DNA from: Adineta ricciae
Lineage: Eukaryota; Rotifera; Eurotatoria; Adinetida; Adinetidae
Direction: 5' to 3'
Length of the DNA stretch: 64,000 nt
Assembly: GCA_905250025.1 (NCBI GenBank)
Contig: CAJNOJ010000061.1
Coordinates: 62,001 to 126,000 of the forward strand
The notes beneath the pieces are model-generated. The model was not told where the DNA came from, searched no databases, and saw nothing but the letters and a program-made list of their open reading frames with translations. Shown piece by piece: positions 28,437-40,765 of this stretch. Each line of letters starts with the position of its first letter. Position 1 is the first letter of the stretch. A program made the position numbers and the translations under genes.

Positions 28437-28547
28437 AGCAGCCAGCCGTTCGTTCAAATTAACACTATGCCTTCATCGCGTCATACTCATACTTGAATAT
28501 GTTTTCGCTAGCTTTGTCTAATCTCAAGTCTGTGTATTTCAATAGCG

Positions 28548-28616
28548 AGCAATTCTTTTTATGATAGCTAAAATTTTAAATGAAACGGATTTTAGCTTGA
28601 TCGCTCTTAAATTGCT
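28548..28616 (+). promoter_or_regulatory. SECIS element
   Basis: Hairpin 112 bases after the selenoprotein stop codon. Helix I pairs 28548-28554 (AGCAATT) with 28610-28616 (AATTGCT), 7 bp. Internal loops are 28555-28561 and 28602-28609. The non-Watson-Crick quartet is T-G-A-T at 28562-28565 against T-G-A-T at 28598-28601, preceded by the conserved A at 28561. Helix II pairs 28566-28574 with 28589-28597, 9 perfect base pairs. The apical loop 28575-28588 has the unpaired AAA at 28578-28580. Spacing from quartet to apical A run is about 12 bases, as in eukaryotic SECIS elements. Confidence 0.93.
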
Positions 28617-28788
28617 TCTATTGTCTTACGCAACTTGGCCTAAGCATACTCTCGTTTGTATAACGGATGCAAGAACAAAATCTTTTTGTAATGCTTTTTC
28701 TTCTTTTGCAAAATATACATTTCTAAGACCTTCATTCTGACTGATCAACTCAATTTCAGATATATTTCGAAGAGAATCATACTGACTC

Positions 28789-29549
28789 ATGTATCGTGAA
28801 ACATTAGGTATTACAGAAAAGTTTCTCAGAGACAAATATAACGCTACAGACGATGAAATCGCCCAATTAAACGATCTGTATGCCTTTCAATTTGAAAAGC
28901 GTTCGTCAATGCCATATCCTACTGCGGCAACCAATCATCCATCATTAGTATTGGATGGATTTCTCTACCACGGTGACATATACCACGCATCGAATGGAAA
29001 ATTATTGAAAGAATTGGATATCAAGCATATTATTGATGTATGTGACTGTGAGCTGGAAAAAGAGATCGTTAATAATTTCAATGTTTTATGGATCAATCTC
29101 AATGATGATTTTATTGCAGATATAAAGAAATATTTTGAGACAACAAATCAATTTCTATATGAGTGTAAACAGAAGAAGGAGAAAGTGTTAGTACATTGTC
29201 AAATGGGAATATCACGTTCATCATCGGTTGTTTTAGCTTATTTGATGAAGTAAGTTGCTCGATTTGCCGTTTTTTTTTCGAGGAAAAGTCAATGAATCTC
29301 TTTTGATTTAGATATCACCATGATACTCTAAAGAAAGCGTACGATTATCTACTTGAACGACGTCGCGTTGCTGGCCCGAATGCTTCATTTCTTTTACAAT
29401 TACTCCGTTATGAGAAAGAATTGCGCGCTACTAAAGAAATCGATGAGAGTAAAAACAACGATGATAAACAAAATCCATTCGAAACAGTTGATATCAATGA
29501 AACAGCCACTGTCTCGAACACACAAACAAACAATAATCAAATGACATAA
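28789..29549 (+). CDS. Dual-specificity protein phosphatase
   Basis: Two exons joined in frame at K-YHHD across a short intron near 29251-29311; about 230 aa. The DSP fold is seen from LDGFLYHGDIYHASNGKLLK through IKHIIDVCD to the P-loop VLVHCQMGISRSSSVVLAYL, with catalytic Cys and Arg in HCQMGISR. After the P-loop come LKKAYDYLLERRRVAGPNAS and LLQLLRYEKEL, as in atypical DUSPs. The general-acid Asp is probably in LNDDFIADIK. There is an N-terminal extension of about 55 aa and an Asn/Thr-rich tail without known domains. Substrate unknown. Confidence 0.9.
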
Positions 29550-30237
29550 TCGGATCTATTTTCTTTGCTATTTGTTACAGTATTAAGAATAATGTTAATG
29601 CCTTCCTTTCGATATATAATCGTTTGAGTTTTGTGAACCCGATATATTTTTGCATCTATCGATTTTATCTTCCGTCGTCTTCAAGTATAATAAATCAGAT
29701 ATCAAACAAAGCGCACAATAATCATGCTTGTCGATCTCGAGATAATTCTATAGACGTCGATTAAATCAAACACTGATTCGGATGGAGAATCTCTTGAGGA
29801 TAGGCAGAACAAACATTGGTATTTCTGCTTCTTGTTAGTAATGATATAAATAAATAGAATGATAGAGGAAGACACGATACAATAAAAAGAACTCAGAAAA
29901 CAACTAATGAAATATTAGGAATAGATCCAAAGCAAAAGACGTCAGATTGAAGCGATTATGATATGTATGAGAATGATCATGAGATAGTACTGTTAAAATC
30001 GAAAGACGAGAAAGATTATGGATATGCTAAAGACGGAAAATGAAAATTGAAAATCATAAGAATCACTAGAAAAAAAAAATACCGAGTCATCTACTTAGTC
30101 ATTTTGTGCTTGAAATTATAAGGTAAGACACGAGATGAAGAAAGAGAAAATATAGAAATTGCGGAAAAGGAATACTACAAAGTCACAAGAGACAATATTG
30201 ATTCGCTACTGATTTAAGAAATGTAATTATTCAAGGT
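29550..30237. other. Convergent 3' intergenic region
   Basis: Between the phosphatase (plus) and ATP-citrate lyase (minus). AT-rich and purine-biased from about 29850 to 30180. No gene is seen. Confidence 0.45.
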
Positions 30238-33200
30238 TTACATTGACTCCGGTAAAATATAGGAGATATCATCCCACGGATGACGATAGAGACCTTGTCG
30301 AAGTCGTTTTTGATCCAGAAAATGACCTTCAAAGAAAATAACAGTTTGGGTTTTACTTGTAGAAACATTTTAAACTGAAGATCCCTTACCAATAAATCCC
30401 ATACTTCGACCGAGGACAAAGAGCCCATTCAATGCTCCATTTTCAATGAATTCGGTTGCTTCTTCATGTGTGAAGCAACCACAATTGCGGAAGAGATCAA
30501 CCATAGCTACACCGATGCAACCGTCAACGTTTAAAATCAGATTAGGTTTCTAGAAAAGCCAAGTTCATTGGCATATTACACGATTCAATAAAATACTACC
30601 TTGCTAACAGTAATTTTTTCAACTTCGAGTGCATAATCGAGTAACGGAGTTGCTGGAAAATGTTCCTTGGCGAATTTCTTGAGAAGAACAACACGCATAT
30701 CAGGATTATTCAACTAAATACAATCGGATTTCAATCAAAACCTAGTTATTTAAATATATTTACCGATTTAACTCGATGACCAATGCCCATAATCAATTCT
30801 CCATCCTTTCGCATTTTATTGACAAAATCTGCCGGATGTAAGCCTGTATCAAATGCATGGCTAAATTGTTTTGCAGCATTGTCAAGTGCTCCACCAAATC
30901 GATCACCCTAAAGAGTTCACATTATGGAATATATAGGTTCTCTCCTGATATTCATGCTTACAATTGTTAATAAGCCGGAAGCTAAACATGAAACCAGATC
31001 TTTACCAGCACGTGCGCATACGATTGTATTGTGTGCACCGCTAACAGCAGGCCCATGGTCAGCAGTAACCATCAATGTCATTTCAAGAAATTCAGTTGCA
31101 TATTTTGGTAAACTACAATTGAGAAATCTTCATCAAGAACGAAAGACTTTCACATTCAACAAACCGTTTGCGAAACCAAAGTAAACTAAGTACACCGCCA
31201 ATACCCATATTTTCTTTGATGACGTCGGTGATGGGCATGCCAGCATATAATAATTCTTGACCACGATCGTCAACAATACTTGTCATGAAACTAGCCGGCT
31301 TACGAATTAAACCTAATTCCTAAGAGAGAAAAATGAAGAAGAATACAGTTTGAACGAGAAATAAACATGCATTTGAACATACTCGAGCCCAGTCATAATC
31401 CATGGGTACAGAAGGTGGTAATACATCTGGTTTCGGTATCAATTGACCACATCTCTTAAGTTCTTCGAACACCACACTAGACAAATATCACGTAACATTC
31501 CCACTCAATACCAATAAATCTGTCTCTTACTGAATTAGATCGCCAAGTTCATCAAAACTGTTCGGTACGTACGCACCGGCATCTTGTAAAGCTTTGTTTT
31601 TGGCAATAGCTGTTTCACGATCATTGTCAGCATGTGAACCAGCATGACCAAATTGCACTTCAGATGTAAACATTGACGCACATGTACCAATGCACCAAGC
31701 AACCAGTGGCTTCTTAATACGTTTTGATTTGATTGCTTCACAGATGTGATACTCTTCGATACCGCCAACCTATTCGTTATAAACATTCATCTCGATGGAC
31801 AAAAAAGTCTACCGAAAACAACATACTTCACCGAGGAGAACAATGATTTTTGCTTCAGGATCATCTTCATAGCGATAGATATGATCAGTAAATGTCGTAC
31901 CCGGATAACTACAATAGAATTTATGTTTGACATAGTGCAATCAGTTCAAATTACCGGTCGCCACCAATGGCAATGCCCTCGTAAACACCATCTGAGTTAC
32001 GTGAAATGATATTGTTTAATTCATTGGACATGCCCCCTGATCGAGAGACGTATGCAACACTAAAATATACATAATCATTCTCTTTCTGCCTTTTGAAAAC
32101 ATCAAGTGCTATTCATTTCGTACCTTCCTGGTCGATAGAGTTTCGACATGAGGATATTGTCAAGCATACCACCGGTATGTCCAATTTTGAAACAACCCGC
32201 TTTTAAACCACCGACCTGCATTATAGAAAAGTTAAAGAGAGAAATTTTATCAGAAGGAAGCCTGCGTTCAGTTTCGTACAGTAGCCGGTCCGATGAGAAA
32301 AACGTTTTGCTTGTTTGCTAAACGCAACATACGTCTTGTTAACTGTTCTGGAATGCCTTCAGCAATAATTGCAATTGATCGAATCTAGAGATAGAAAGAA
32401 AAAGTCAATCAGTTTCGACTATGATCTAGTTCATCTAATTTTACTTGTGGGTATTTTAATGTTTCCATTGTACTGTCGTATGCCGAGCGTAATGAAGCAA
32501 AGTTAATAAGTACATCCGCATCGGGATGTCGTTTCATACAGTCAGCCATGTTTTTGTAACATGGTAGAAGAATTTCTTCATGGCCCCAATAAAATTTTTG
32601 TTTATGATCACCAGTAAATGGATAAATCATTGCCACAACTGACGGTTGTGATCGACGGCATACATGATCAAAATCTAGCATACCTTGAACTGCCTAAGCG
32701 AGGATGATTTTATTTAGAAGATCTGATAGTCAACTTTTCAATAAATTACTTTTGTTTGCATGCCCCAGACAATAGCCTTTGTTGTATTCGAAAATAATGG
32801 TCGAGTCAAATTGAGTCGTCTTATATCATCGTTAACTTTCGATGTTGTAGATGGTGCATTCGTAGCTGTATTGGAATCATCACTTTTCTGTAACAGAGGA
32901 AATTATCAGAGAAATATATAAAGTGACTAACGTATAAATAAAACATAAACACATAAAATCAAATCATCGTACGTACCACGGCTAATTCCTGATCGAGACT
33001 TGTGGATTTATTAAGTCGTTTACGTTCTTCGTCAAATTTTGTCGTATGCTGCTAGACAAAATACACAAACTTGCAATACTGGCAAACACAAAAGCAGGTA
33101 TATGCAGTTATAGTCTTTTTTTCTCTCCAAGCACCCGGATTATTATTAGATGTGTTATTTTCTCAAACTCTTACATTACTCATATCGCGTATAGGAATCT

Positions 33201-34998
33201 AAGAACATACACGATTGAACATCACCGTATGAAACAATAACGACTAACAACAAATATTATACTACAATACTCACATTGACACTAGTTGGAAGTAAGAAAT
33301 TTGCCGTAGTTAATTCTGCATGTTCAGGAGGGGCAATAGGACGTTTTCCTGATTGGAGTGAAAGAGAATAAACATGATAAATGGTGCTGAACGTGAAAAA
33401 AAAAGGTAAATCATACCTAATGCCATGCCAACAATAGCTGTCATATGTGTTTCCGGTCCGAAGACATGAATAGGAACACCAAGTGATGCTCCGACTTCAC
33501 GCATAACACGTAAGCCTTCCTGATAGTTTGGACCAGCACGGCGAACAAAAATTGATACTTTGTATTCGATCAAATGATCGCGAAATTCTCTTAATGCTTT
33601 GACAATGCCCTACAATGAACTTGCATTTTGATATTGACTTCTCTTCGAAATAGACAATGGTGATCACCTTGAACGTCGCAGCCACATTGGTAAAGTTGGC
33701 AATACCACCGCCAATAATCAAGATTTTTCCTTCAGGATTCTTCTCTTTGATCATTAATGATAAAATCGTTTTCGCATACTCATACGTTTGTTGCTCGCTT
33801 GGTGCACCTGAATATTCGCCGTAATCAGCCAACTCAGCAGCAAAGCCCATATCACAAATAGTATCGCTATGAATTTCAAGTATTCTTCTATAAAAGTATT
33901 CATTTCAGATGGCATACCTGTAGATAACTGATGCTCCGCCACCAGCGACCATTGTCCAGACCCGACCTTTAGGATTAAGAACAGTTAATTTTAATGATGC
34001 GCCCGATTTGGCATCGAGTTCAGCAATATAGGCTTCCTAAATAGACAACAAATCATCAACTTAGATTTCCGTCATGGATGATGAAAATTATACTTCAGCA
34101 TAAGCGTCTCGACCAAAGGGCGGTGGAAATTCAATATTGCCCCATTTTGACGCACACAAATATTCAGCAGTTTGATCAAGACGACTGGCGAGATCAAGTA
34201 CATAAACTGTATTGGATGTAACAACTAACGGATTGATTTCTAAATATGTAAATTGTAATTCCATATAAACTTGAAACAATTTGCTAATGAATGCTGATAA
34301 ATGTCTGCAATATTCGAAGATTGAGTATGACATATGAATCATTATTTCTCCTTACGCTTGTCGATCAGCAGGAACATGTTTTAATAAAGCTGTTTCCATT
34401 TTCTTATCATCGAATGATTCATCAATTAGAATTGAGTATTGTAATCCTTTCGAATCAACATCACCGACATCAATACCACCTTCGTGATGGAAAAGGATAA
34501 CCTCTCCTTCACGATTCGAGTAAATACAGATATACATTTCATCGGTTTTCTCATGTGCAAGATAAGGCTCAATGATAAAGTGTTTCAATTTTCCTGTCGT
34601 ATGACCGATCTTAAAACAGAAAATGATTTTCATTCAGAACGAAATTATCCTACCGATATCTCTTTGCCAAGTGTTTCCGAGATAAAATCTTTTGCCCCTT
34701 GAATAGCGACATCACCTTTGATAAGACCAAGTTTTCCACGTCGCTTAATCAATTGATCGGGCTTAACCACTAATCGCTACAATGAAGAACAAAATACTTC
34801 GTTTCTTTTCAGGCCTTTGAAATCAATAGGGAACCATGATTTACGAACCTCACTTTCCAACCAACGATTATTTGCGATGAGATCATTCCAGTTAGTATTG
34901 GCATCAACGCTTACGCAGCGACATTCAGCTGCAGTTGAACCAAGATACTTGTTTAAAAGTTTTTTACCGGTTGCTTCATAAATAGCTTTTGTTGACAT
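30238..34998 (-). CDS. ACLY: ATP-citrate lyase
   Basis: Cytosolic enzyme that makes acetyl-CoA and oxaloacetate from citrate, CoA and ATP. The start ATG at 34998 ([20 protein letters not shown]) matches the animal N-terminus, and the stop at 30238 follows [18 protein letters not shown]. Domains in order: ATP-grasp ([38 protein letters not shown]), CoA-binding ([20 protein letters not shown]), linker, citryl-CoA synthetase part with phosphohistidine region ([12 protein letters not shown]) and the citrate-synthase-like C-domain. More than 15 short introns are present. The linker is diverged and short, with [11 protein letters not shown] and Ser/Thr-rich [16 protein letters not shown]. An acceptor just upstream of the ATG suggests a 5' UTR intron or trans-splice site. 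Confidence 0.96.
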
Positions 34999-35594
34999 AA
35001 TTTCTAGTGTTCTAAAAATAGAAGAAATCCTGTGGACATTAAGAGCAAAATGAAATGATGAAGTGTATTTGACGTTCATGTGTTTTATTTCGCCTTCGCT
35101 TCTTTCAATCATTTGGTAAACATCAAACTAGCGACAAGCGGATTCAGTAAATACACGTTTCACTAGAAAGAAAAACAACACGTCAACTACCACCGCCATC
35201 TAGAAATTATCATTCTCTGAGCACAATCACTGAGAACCAGTCTTTCTACGATCTCGATATTTAGTATTATAACCATCATAGATGCTGCTGCGTATATGTA
35301 CCGCATCCTTACGAACATTAGTACGAAAATGATTGTTTATCTGCTTAATTAAAGCGACCCAAAAGGTAACTAGCCAAAATTACAAACTCGAAAACAATAA
35401 ATATTTTCTATGCAATGACTCTAGCAATAGCTACGTTTATTTATCACTTGTTTTCGTAAGCAAGTCGCTTGAAGTGTATCACACAAACTATAATCGTTCT
35501 CCTTCAAACGTACTCTTCTCTGATGTCATCCAATTAAGATCATTTTAGTGTTCTAGTAATTTCACACTACTGTTTCATCTAATAATCAGCTTAT
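34999..35594. other. Intergenic ACLY / THAP-NAB
   Basis: Upstream flank of ATP-citrate lyase and 3' flank of the THAP-NAB gene, both on the minus strand. Apart from the acceptor-like site near 35012-35030, nothing is recognised. Confidence 0.4.
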
Positions 35595-38543
35595 TTATTC
35601 CTTCCCTTTAAGAATATCAATATTAAAATCTAGATTATGAATGAAACTTTTGCTTTCGATAATGTCTTCTTCGTTTTCAATAACTGGTAAATGATCAGCT
35701 TGACTATCGGTATGCAAATTATTAGTTAACACAGCCTGAAGGTTTGTTATGGGCGATGATTGTTGTCGTTGCGTCGAACGAATGGATTTATCCATCGTAG
35801 TATTTAATTTCTGATTGAATAAAATCGTTCGATCATAAATTTCTTCCCGACGTCGTTCGATGGATCTAGTTAAACAGCTAGTACTTGAGATATCTTGTCT
35901 TGATTTTAAAATCGGAGACGAAAGATTTGTTGATGGTTCAACCTTTTCCTCTTTGATATTGATGGTTTGAAAAGCGTCATTGTTGACAGAATCGGATATT
36001 GGCGTTGAAGATGCTTGTTGATTTTGTTCGAACTCATCCGCAAATGAAAGTACCGGTGGAGTTATTGGTAGAATAGGTGCCATTAGATCTTGGAGAGTTG
36101 ATGAATGATTTTCAGACATGTGAAGTTTCTGTTGTTGCCGTTCTTTAGCACGAAGACTGGAAAGAAGATGAGAACAGTGAATGGAAGAAATCAGTGCTGA
36201 ATTACCGCATATTCTTCTTTCGAATTAATCTTCGTAAATTTTTCTCTTCATCGCTGAGTTGTTCGATTTTTTTACTTAGTTCATCGATTTGTTTTTTTAT
36301 ATTACTATTCTCAAGCGATGACGATGCTGGATCCATTGTGTTTTGTTTTAATTGTTGTAATAGTTTATTCTGCTCACAACGAAGTGCTTCAATTTCGATG
36401 GGAATTTGTTCAACTTTCGCCTTCGAACTCAAACGGTTAAGCAGAAAGTTTTTCTTTTACGGTACTTACTTCACGATTATGCCACATCAATCGAAAGGTA
36501 TCTGGATCTCTTTGCCGGGTCGTTGACTTTGTTAACGGTATATTCAGTTTCAACTGCTTGGCTGGTGTTGTATCACAAGTCAACACGGTCAATGGTCTAT
36601 GTAAAGTGATCGATCTCACCTTATGAAGAAAATTGAAGCGAATGGTATATTACCGTTTGAGAATATTATTGTTCGTCATGCCAATGTTTTGAAGAACACG
36701 CCGAGTTAGGTGCAATAACTCATCGCGACGAGTTAGAAATTCTAAATTCAGGAATACTGCAAGTAAATATCGATTAATTATCGAAGGAAAAACCTGGCCG
36801 GTGGAAACAGATAGCAGCTGCTGCTTCATTGATTAAGATCTAGAAGTTATTTCTCGCTGGAATCATCAGAAAACTTTCTTGTTCAGTGGGCAATTTACTT
36901 CATTTAAACTCAGGAGTTCGTTTGGCCTCTTCGAATCGAATCGATTATCTAATTTGGATGAAAACCTTCAAAAATAGCATCTCGAGAAAATTCTTACAAA
37001 TCGCCGAGTATTTTCGAATACGTTGCCAACGATCTTCAAAATCTCTTGGTAAATTCATTGTTGTCTATAGAGAAACGAAATCCATGCAATGTCATCTTTA
37101 CACAGGAGTCCTACAAATAAGTCTTTTGAAATATTGCTTCGTCCATTGGATGGTTTTATTGCTGTCAATGGCAACAACTTCGCTAACCGTTCCGCTTCGT
37201 CAGCAATCAATTTTCGCTGGCTGTCATCCAATAGTTGATGAGTATTATTGGTTTTACACGTATCCATTGTCTAGATGAATAGTTTACTTTTGAAAATCAA
37301 ATAAACGTTATACTTACATTCCACTCTGACGATATGTGATTGAGGAGTTTCATTGAATTGTTCGTTTCCACTGAATGTCGATCAGATGATGGTCCTCGTG
37401 CACTTGGTGAATAGGAATGATTGACTTCAATCTCACCCATCGACTGTCGGTAATCATTCAGGGCTTTTTTAAATCGTTTTATGTGTAGTGGTTTCGAGGC
37501 CATTCCAACAAGAGTAATGATCTCTTGGAAATCATCATTTTGCGCTTCTGCAAGTTGCTTGAGATCATCACCGCCTAACAAAATTGACTGATATAGTTTG
37601 ATCTTTTGTTCGAAAATGACTGAAACCTTGTTCGATAAAAGCTGAATAGTATTGTAAAAGATTTGCTTGTTCGAGAAATTTGAATAGAGCGTCTTCAAGA
37701 TGAGTTTTGGGTGTTGATATCACAGCATGTTGTGTGCTTCGATAGAAATCTGACTCCCGAGAAGATTGTTGATTTGATTCATCTAGAGATTTCCCACATA
37801 AGACAAGATTTACAATGAAACTATCAATCAGAATTTATTCGTACGAGTTGTTGTTTGATATTTTTGATTCGGACTCTTATGATCGATCATAGATACTTGG
37901 GATAATTGCACTGAATCATCCGAGGAAAGATTATGATCAACTTCATCCTCTTTTGTTTGTTTACGTTCAAAACCTAGTTTCGATGTTGTAATACTCTTAT
38001 TTGCATTTTGAATTTGATGTAATTTATCTATTGTACTTAAAAGTCGCTTGGCTTTGGTATCAGTAAGTGTTGATGTCGCTTCTGACGACGATGAATTCGA
38101 GGGTAACATTGGCAGAGATGACGATGTGACCGTTTGTGTCGGTACTTTTCGATTGATACCCAAATCTGGTAGTAACGTAATGACGTGGTTGTGATCATCG
38201 GACAAATTCGAATTGGATTTTGTTTCAGTAAAAATCGTTGGGATAGCTGTTGCTTTCAAATATCGTGTCAATCCAGTGTGATTGGCAATGTAGTCTTCTG
38301 GATGGAAATGTCGGTAGCAAATTTTCGAATGTCTATTTATCGAAAGTGTTTGGGAACAATGATTGATTACAGTTTGACGCCATAATTCAAATCGATGTTG
38401 ATCAACAGGAAATGAATGAAAAAGAAGTCCTGGTTAGAAATTACAATACAATTCGATGCAAAGAGTGAGTATCAATTTGTACCTTTACGTATATTTCGTC
38501 GGTTATGAAGTGGACAACTTATTATTGCACAATTATGTACCAT
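35595..38543 (-). CDS. THAP zinc finger fused to NAB co-regulator (NCD1-NCD2)
   Basis: One continuous multi-exon model. Exons 38483-38543 and 37845-38429 encode a THAP domain: C2CH ligands in NCAIISC and [10 protein letters not shown], invariant Trp in FELWRQTV, and terminal AIPTIF. A Ser/Thr-rich linker follows. Exon 2 ends phase 1 at 37845 and joins in frame to exon 37627-37782, then 37318-37574; these encode the NAB NCD1 domain ([40 protein letters not shown]). NCD2 follows in exons from 37270 down to about 36660 ([51 protein letters not shown]). A coiled coil (about 36432-36202) and an acidic tail with [10 protein letters not shown], a likely SUMOylation-type motif, end the protein. NAB proteins bind EGR/Krox factors; the THAP finger would add direct DNA binding. 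Confidence 0.88.
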
Positions 38544-39679
38544 TGCGAGTAATCTCAGTCTTTGTTTATTATCTGTGAATGTAGCGATAAAGAATCGTTT
38601 GTTAGTTAGTTAAGTAAAATGTCCATGGTGATGATGATGATTCGACCTTATTAAGAAGAAAACTATCTGAGCCTTGAAAGGCGCATTTATTTTGTTAGAT
38701 AGGAACTCATACTCGCGCCAAAATCCGAGGACTAATCACCGAGATTTGGTTGTTCTCCTAAAACGCGGTACGAATACACTTATCACAATGACTACTACAG
38801 AGACTAGTCATCAGAGATTTGATTGATTTTGAAAATATGGTTTTATCTCTTACAAGAATGTACTGGATCGAATGTTTTCGTATGAATTATACGTTAGTAT
38901 TTAATTGAATTAAATTAGTCGATAAAAACTTCACATTATGCTGGTTCAGTAAATGTCTAAGTATTATTGAAGCAGAATCCATAAGATATGACGATCATCT
39001 AACATAAAACGAAATTGTTAATTTAAATTATAATGCCTTCACAAATTTCTATCTTTGTCATTATTTGAATGTTAAAATATGAATAGAATACGATGTGTAC
39101 GAAAGTTATTTCGATCAGAATCGTATGCTATTTATACGTAGATAATATAAAATTCATCTATTACAGACGAAGGAATACGAGTATAGTTCAACTAATGCAG
39201 TATAATCAGGCGTAAATCTGAACCAGCAAATCTATTATACTCTTTCTCTTTAAAAACATCGAGGTCCGCCGACTGCGATAGTTCTGTTTATGACAAGAAA
39301 ACAGTCTCCAATTCTTGATGAGATCTTCGTGTTGATCTTTCTCACATGTCTGTAAGTGTCTTTTGCCGTCATTTAAGAAAATTTGTTCGAGTGTGAAAAT
39401 CAGTTGAGAACGACATCTCTCGGAACATAGTGTATTTTGTTTTTTGTATATAACAAAGATTTTTCGTTAAATGGTTCTGATACGTTTGTTTTTTCTTGTT
39501 GATTTTCTTTCTTTGGTCGATATTTTTGAAGTCAATGACAAAATTTATACGTTAATTATAATAGAAAGTTTATTTTAGTACGTACGTTTTCCAAGGGTAC
39601 AAAGGGAAACAAGTCTCATACGCACCTTCACTTCAAACTATCTATTCTTTAAAAAAATAAACAAACGTGTTTTGCATCA
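38544..39679. other. Divergent intergenic region, THAP-NAB / SR factor
   Basis: About 1.1 kb, AT-rich, without a supported gene. It should contain two divergent promoters. No tRNA or small RNA signature was found by eye. Confidence 0.45.
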
Positions 39680-40765
39680 ATGCCGCAAGCTGAAGTGTAC
39701 GTTGGAAATATTGCTCGTGAAATTTCCAAAAAAGATCTTGAAGAGTAAATTTGTTATTTCAGGAAAACCTAAATCTATTTCGCTTAATTATTAGTATCTT
39801 CGAAAGCTATGGACGCATCATTCGGTGTGAACTGAAACAAGGTGCATCAAGTACGGTATCAATTCTTGTTTATTCTTTTCTAGTGCCTTGTTTTTTTCTT
39901 CTAATGTAGATTACGCCTCGAGTTATGGTTTTCTTGAATTCGAGTCAAATTCTGATGCCGAAGTATGTAATGTCAAGGAAAAAACTTTTGAAAAAAAAAT
40001 CTACCAAAGAAATATGAATATATAATGACGACATTTTTGTTCTTTTGTAGAGTCATATCATGCATCTCTGAGCCCTCTTTTTTTGTACTTTCCACGCACA
40101 TCTTCGAGTCATTGCTATTTGATGAACAATATGTAACATCTCATAGAAACATTTTAATGGGAAATGGTGGTGATATTCCATACATCCGCAGAATATGTCC
40201 TCATTTTTCGAGTTGTTTTTCATTACTGTGACATCAGAAGGTATGTCGGGTTATATGAGAAAATCATTATTTCGATTGCATTTCTTCGTGCACACTTTCC
40301 TAACCAATCGAAGATATACTTAAGCATTACTGACGAGTTTTCTTTGATATTTAGGCTGCGATCAATGGAGAGAATGGTCGAGAACATCAAGGTAAATCCT
40401 TAATTGTTCAATGGGCACGATCATCCAAACGTGGACCACCAGGAGTAAGAACAAATGATTCTTGTGTTTTTTTTTCAATTATCTCCTCTGGAATTATTAG
40501 AATGGCGGTGGTAATCGGAATAATATGCAATGTTATAATTGTTTACGAACTGGTCATATGTCTCGTGATTGTCGAGAAAGTCGACGAGGTGGTAATCGTA
40601 ATGATAGTAGGAGAGGTTCAAATTACGACCGAGGCAGCCGTCGTCGACGTTCTCCGTAAGAAAATGTTTTCTTTTTGAATAAATATGTCTCATCGTATTT
40701 ATTTTTTCAGTTCTCGATCCCGATCTCGATCTCGTTCCCGCTCTCGATCACGTAGTCGAAGTTAA
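39680..40765 (+). CDS. SR splicing factor with RRM and CCHC zinc knuckle (SRSF7-like)
   Basis: Pre-mRNA splicing regulator. The start ATG at 39680 gives MPQAEVYVGNIAREISKKDL (RNP2 in VYVGNI). The RRM continues through IFESYGRIIRCELKQGA and RNP1-like YGFLEFES to LIVQWARSSKRG. A zinc knuckle CYNCLRTGHMSRDC (C-x2-C-x4-H-x4-C) follows, then an Arg/Ser domain that becomes a pure RS repeat at 40711-40762. Six or so exons. Most introns are short but the one at 39963-40354 is 392 bases, far longer than usual here; in SR genes long introns often hold autoregulatory poison exons. The architecture matches SRSF7 and plant RSZ proteins. Confidence 0.92.

Noticed and set aside
28626..28835. Minus-strand open frame of 69 codons with fairly normal amino acid composition
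   Set aside because: It overlaps the start of the phosphatase gene on the opposite strand, has no recognised homology and no supporting splice structure.
38544..39679. Search for snRNA, tRNA, spliced-leader or 5S genes in this and other gaps
   Set aside because: No conserved snRNA, 5S, tRNA or known bdelloid spliced-leader sequence was recognised by eye. A covariance-model scan would be decisive.
40711..40762. Short tandem repeat of 6-12 bases, considered as a microsatellite
   Set aside because: It is the coding Arg-Ser repeat of the SR protein.
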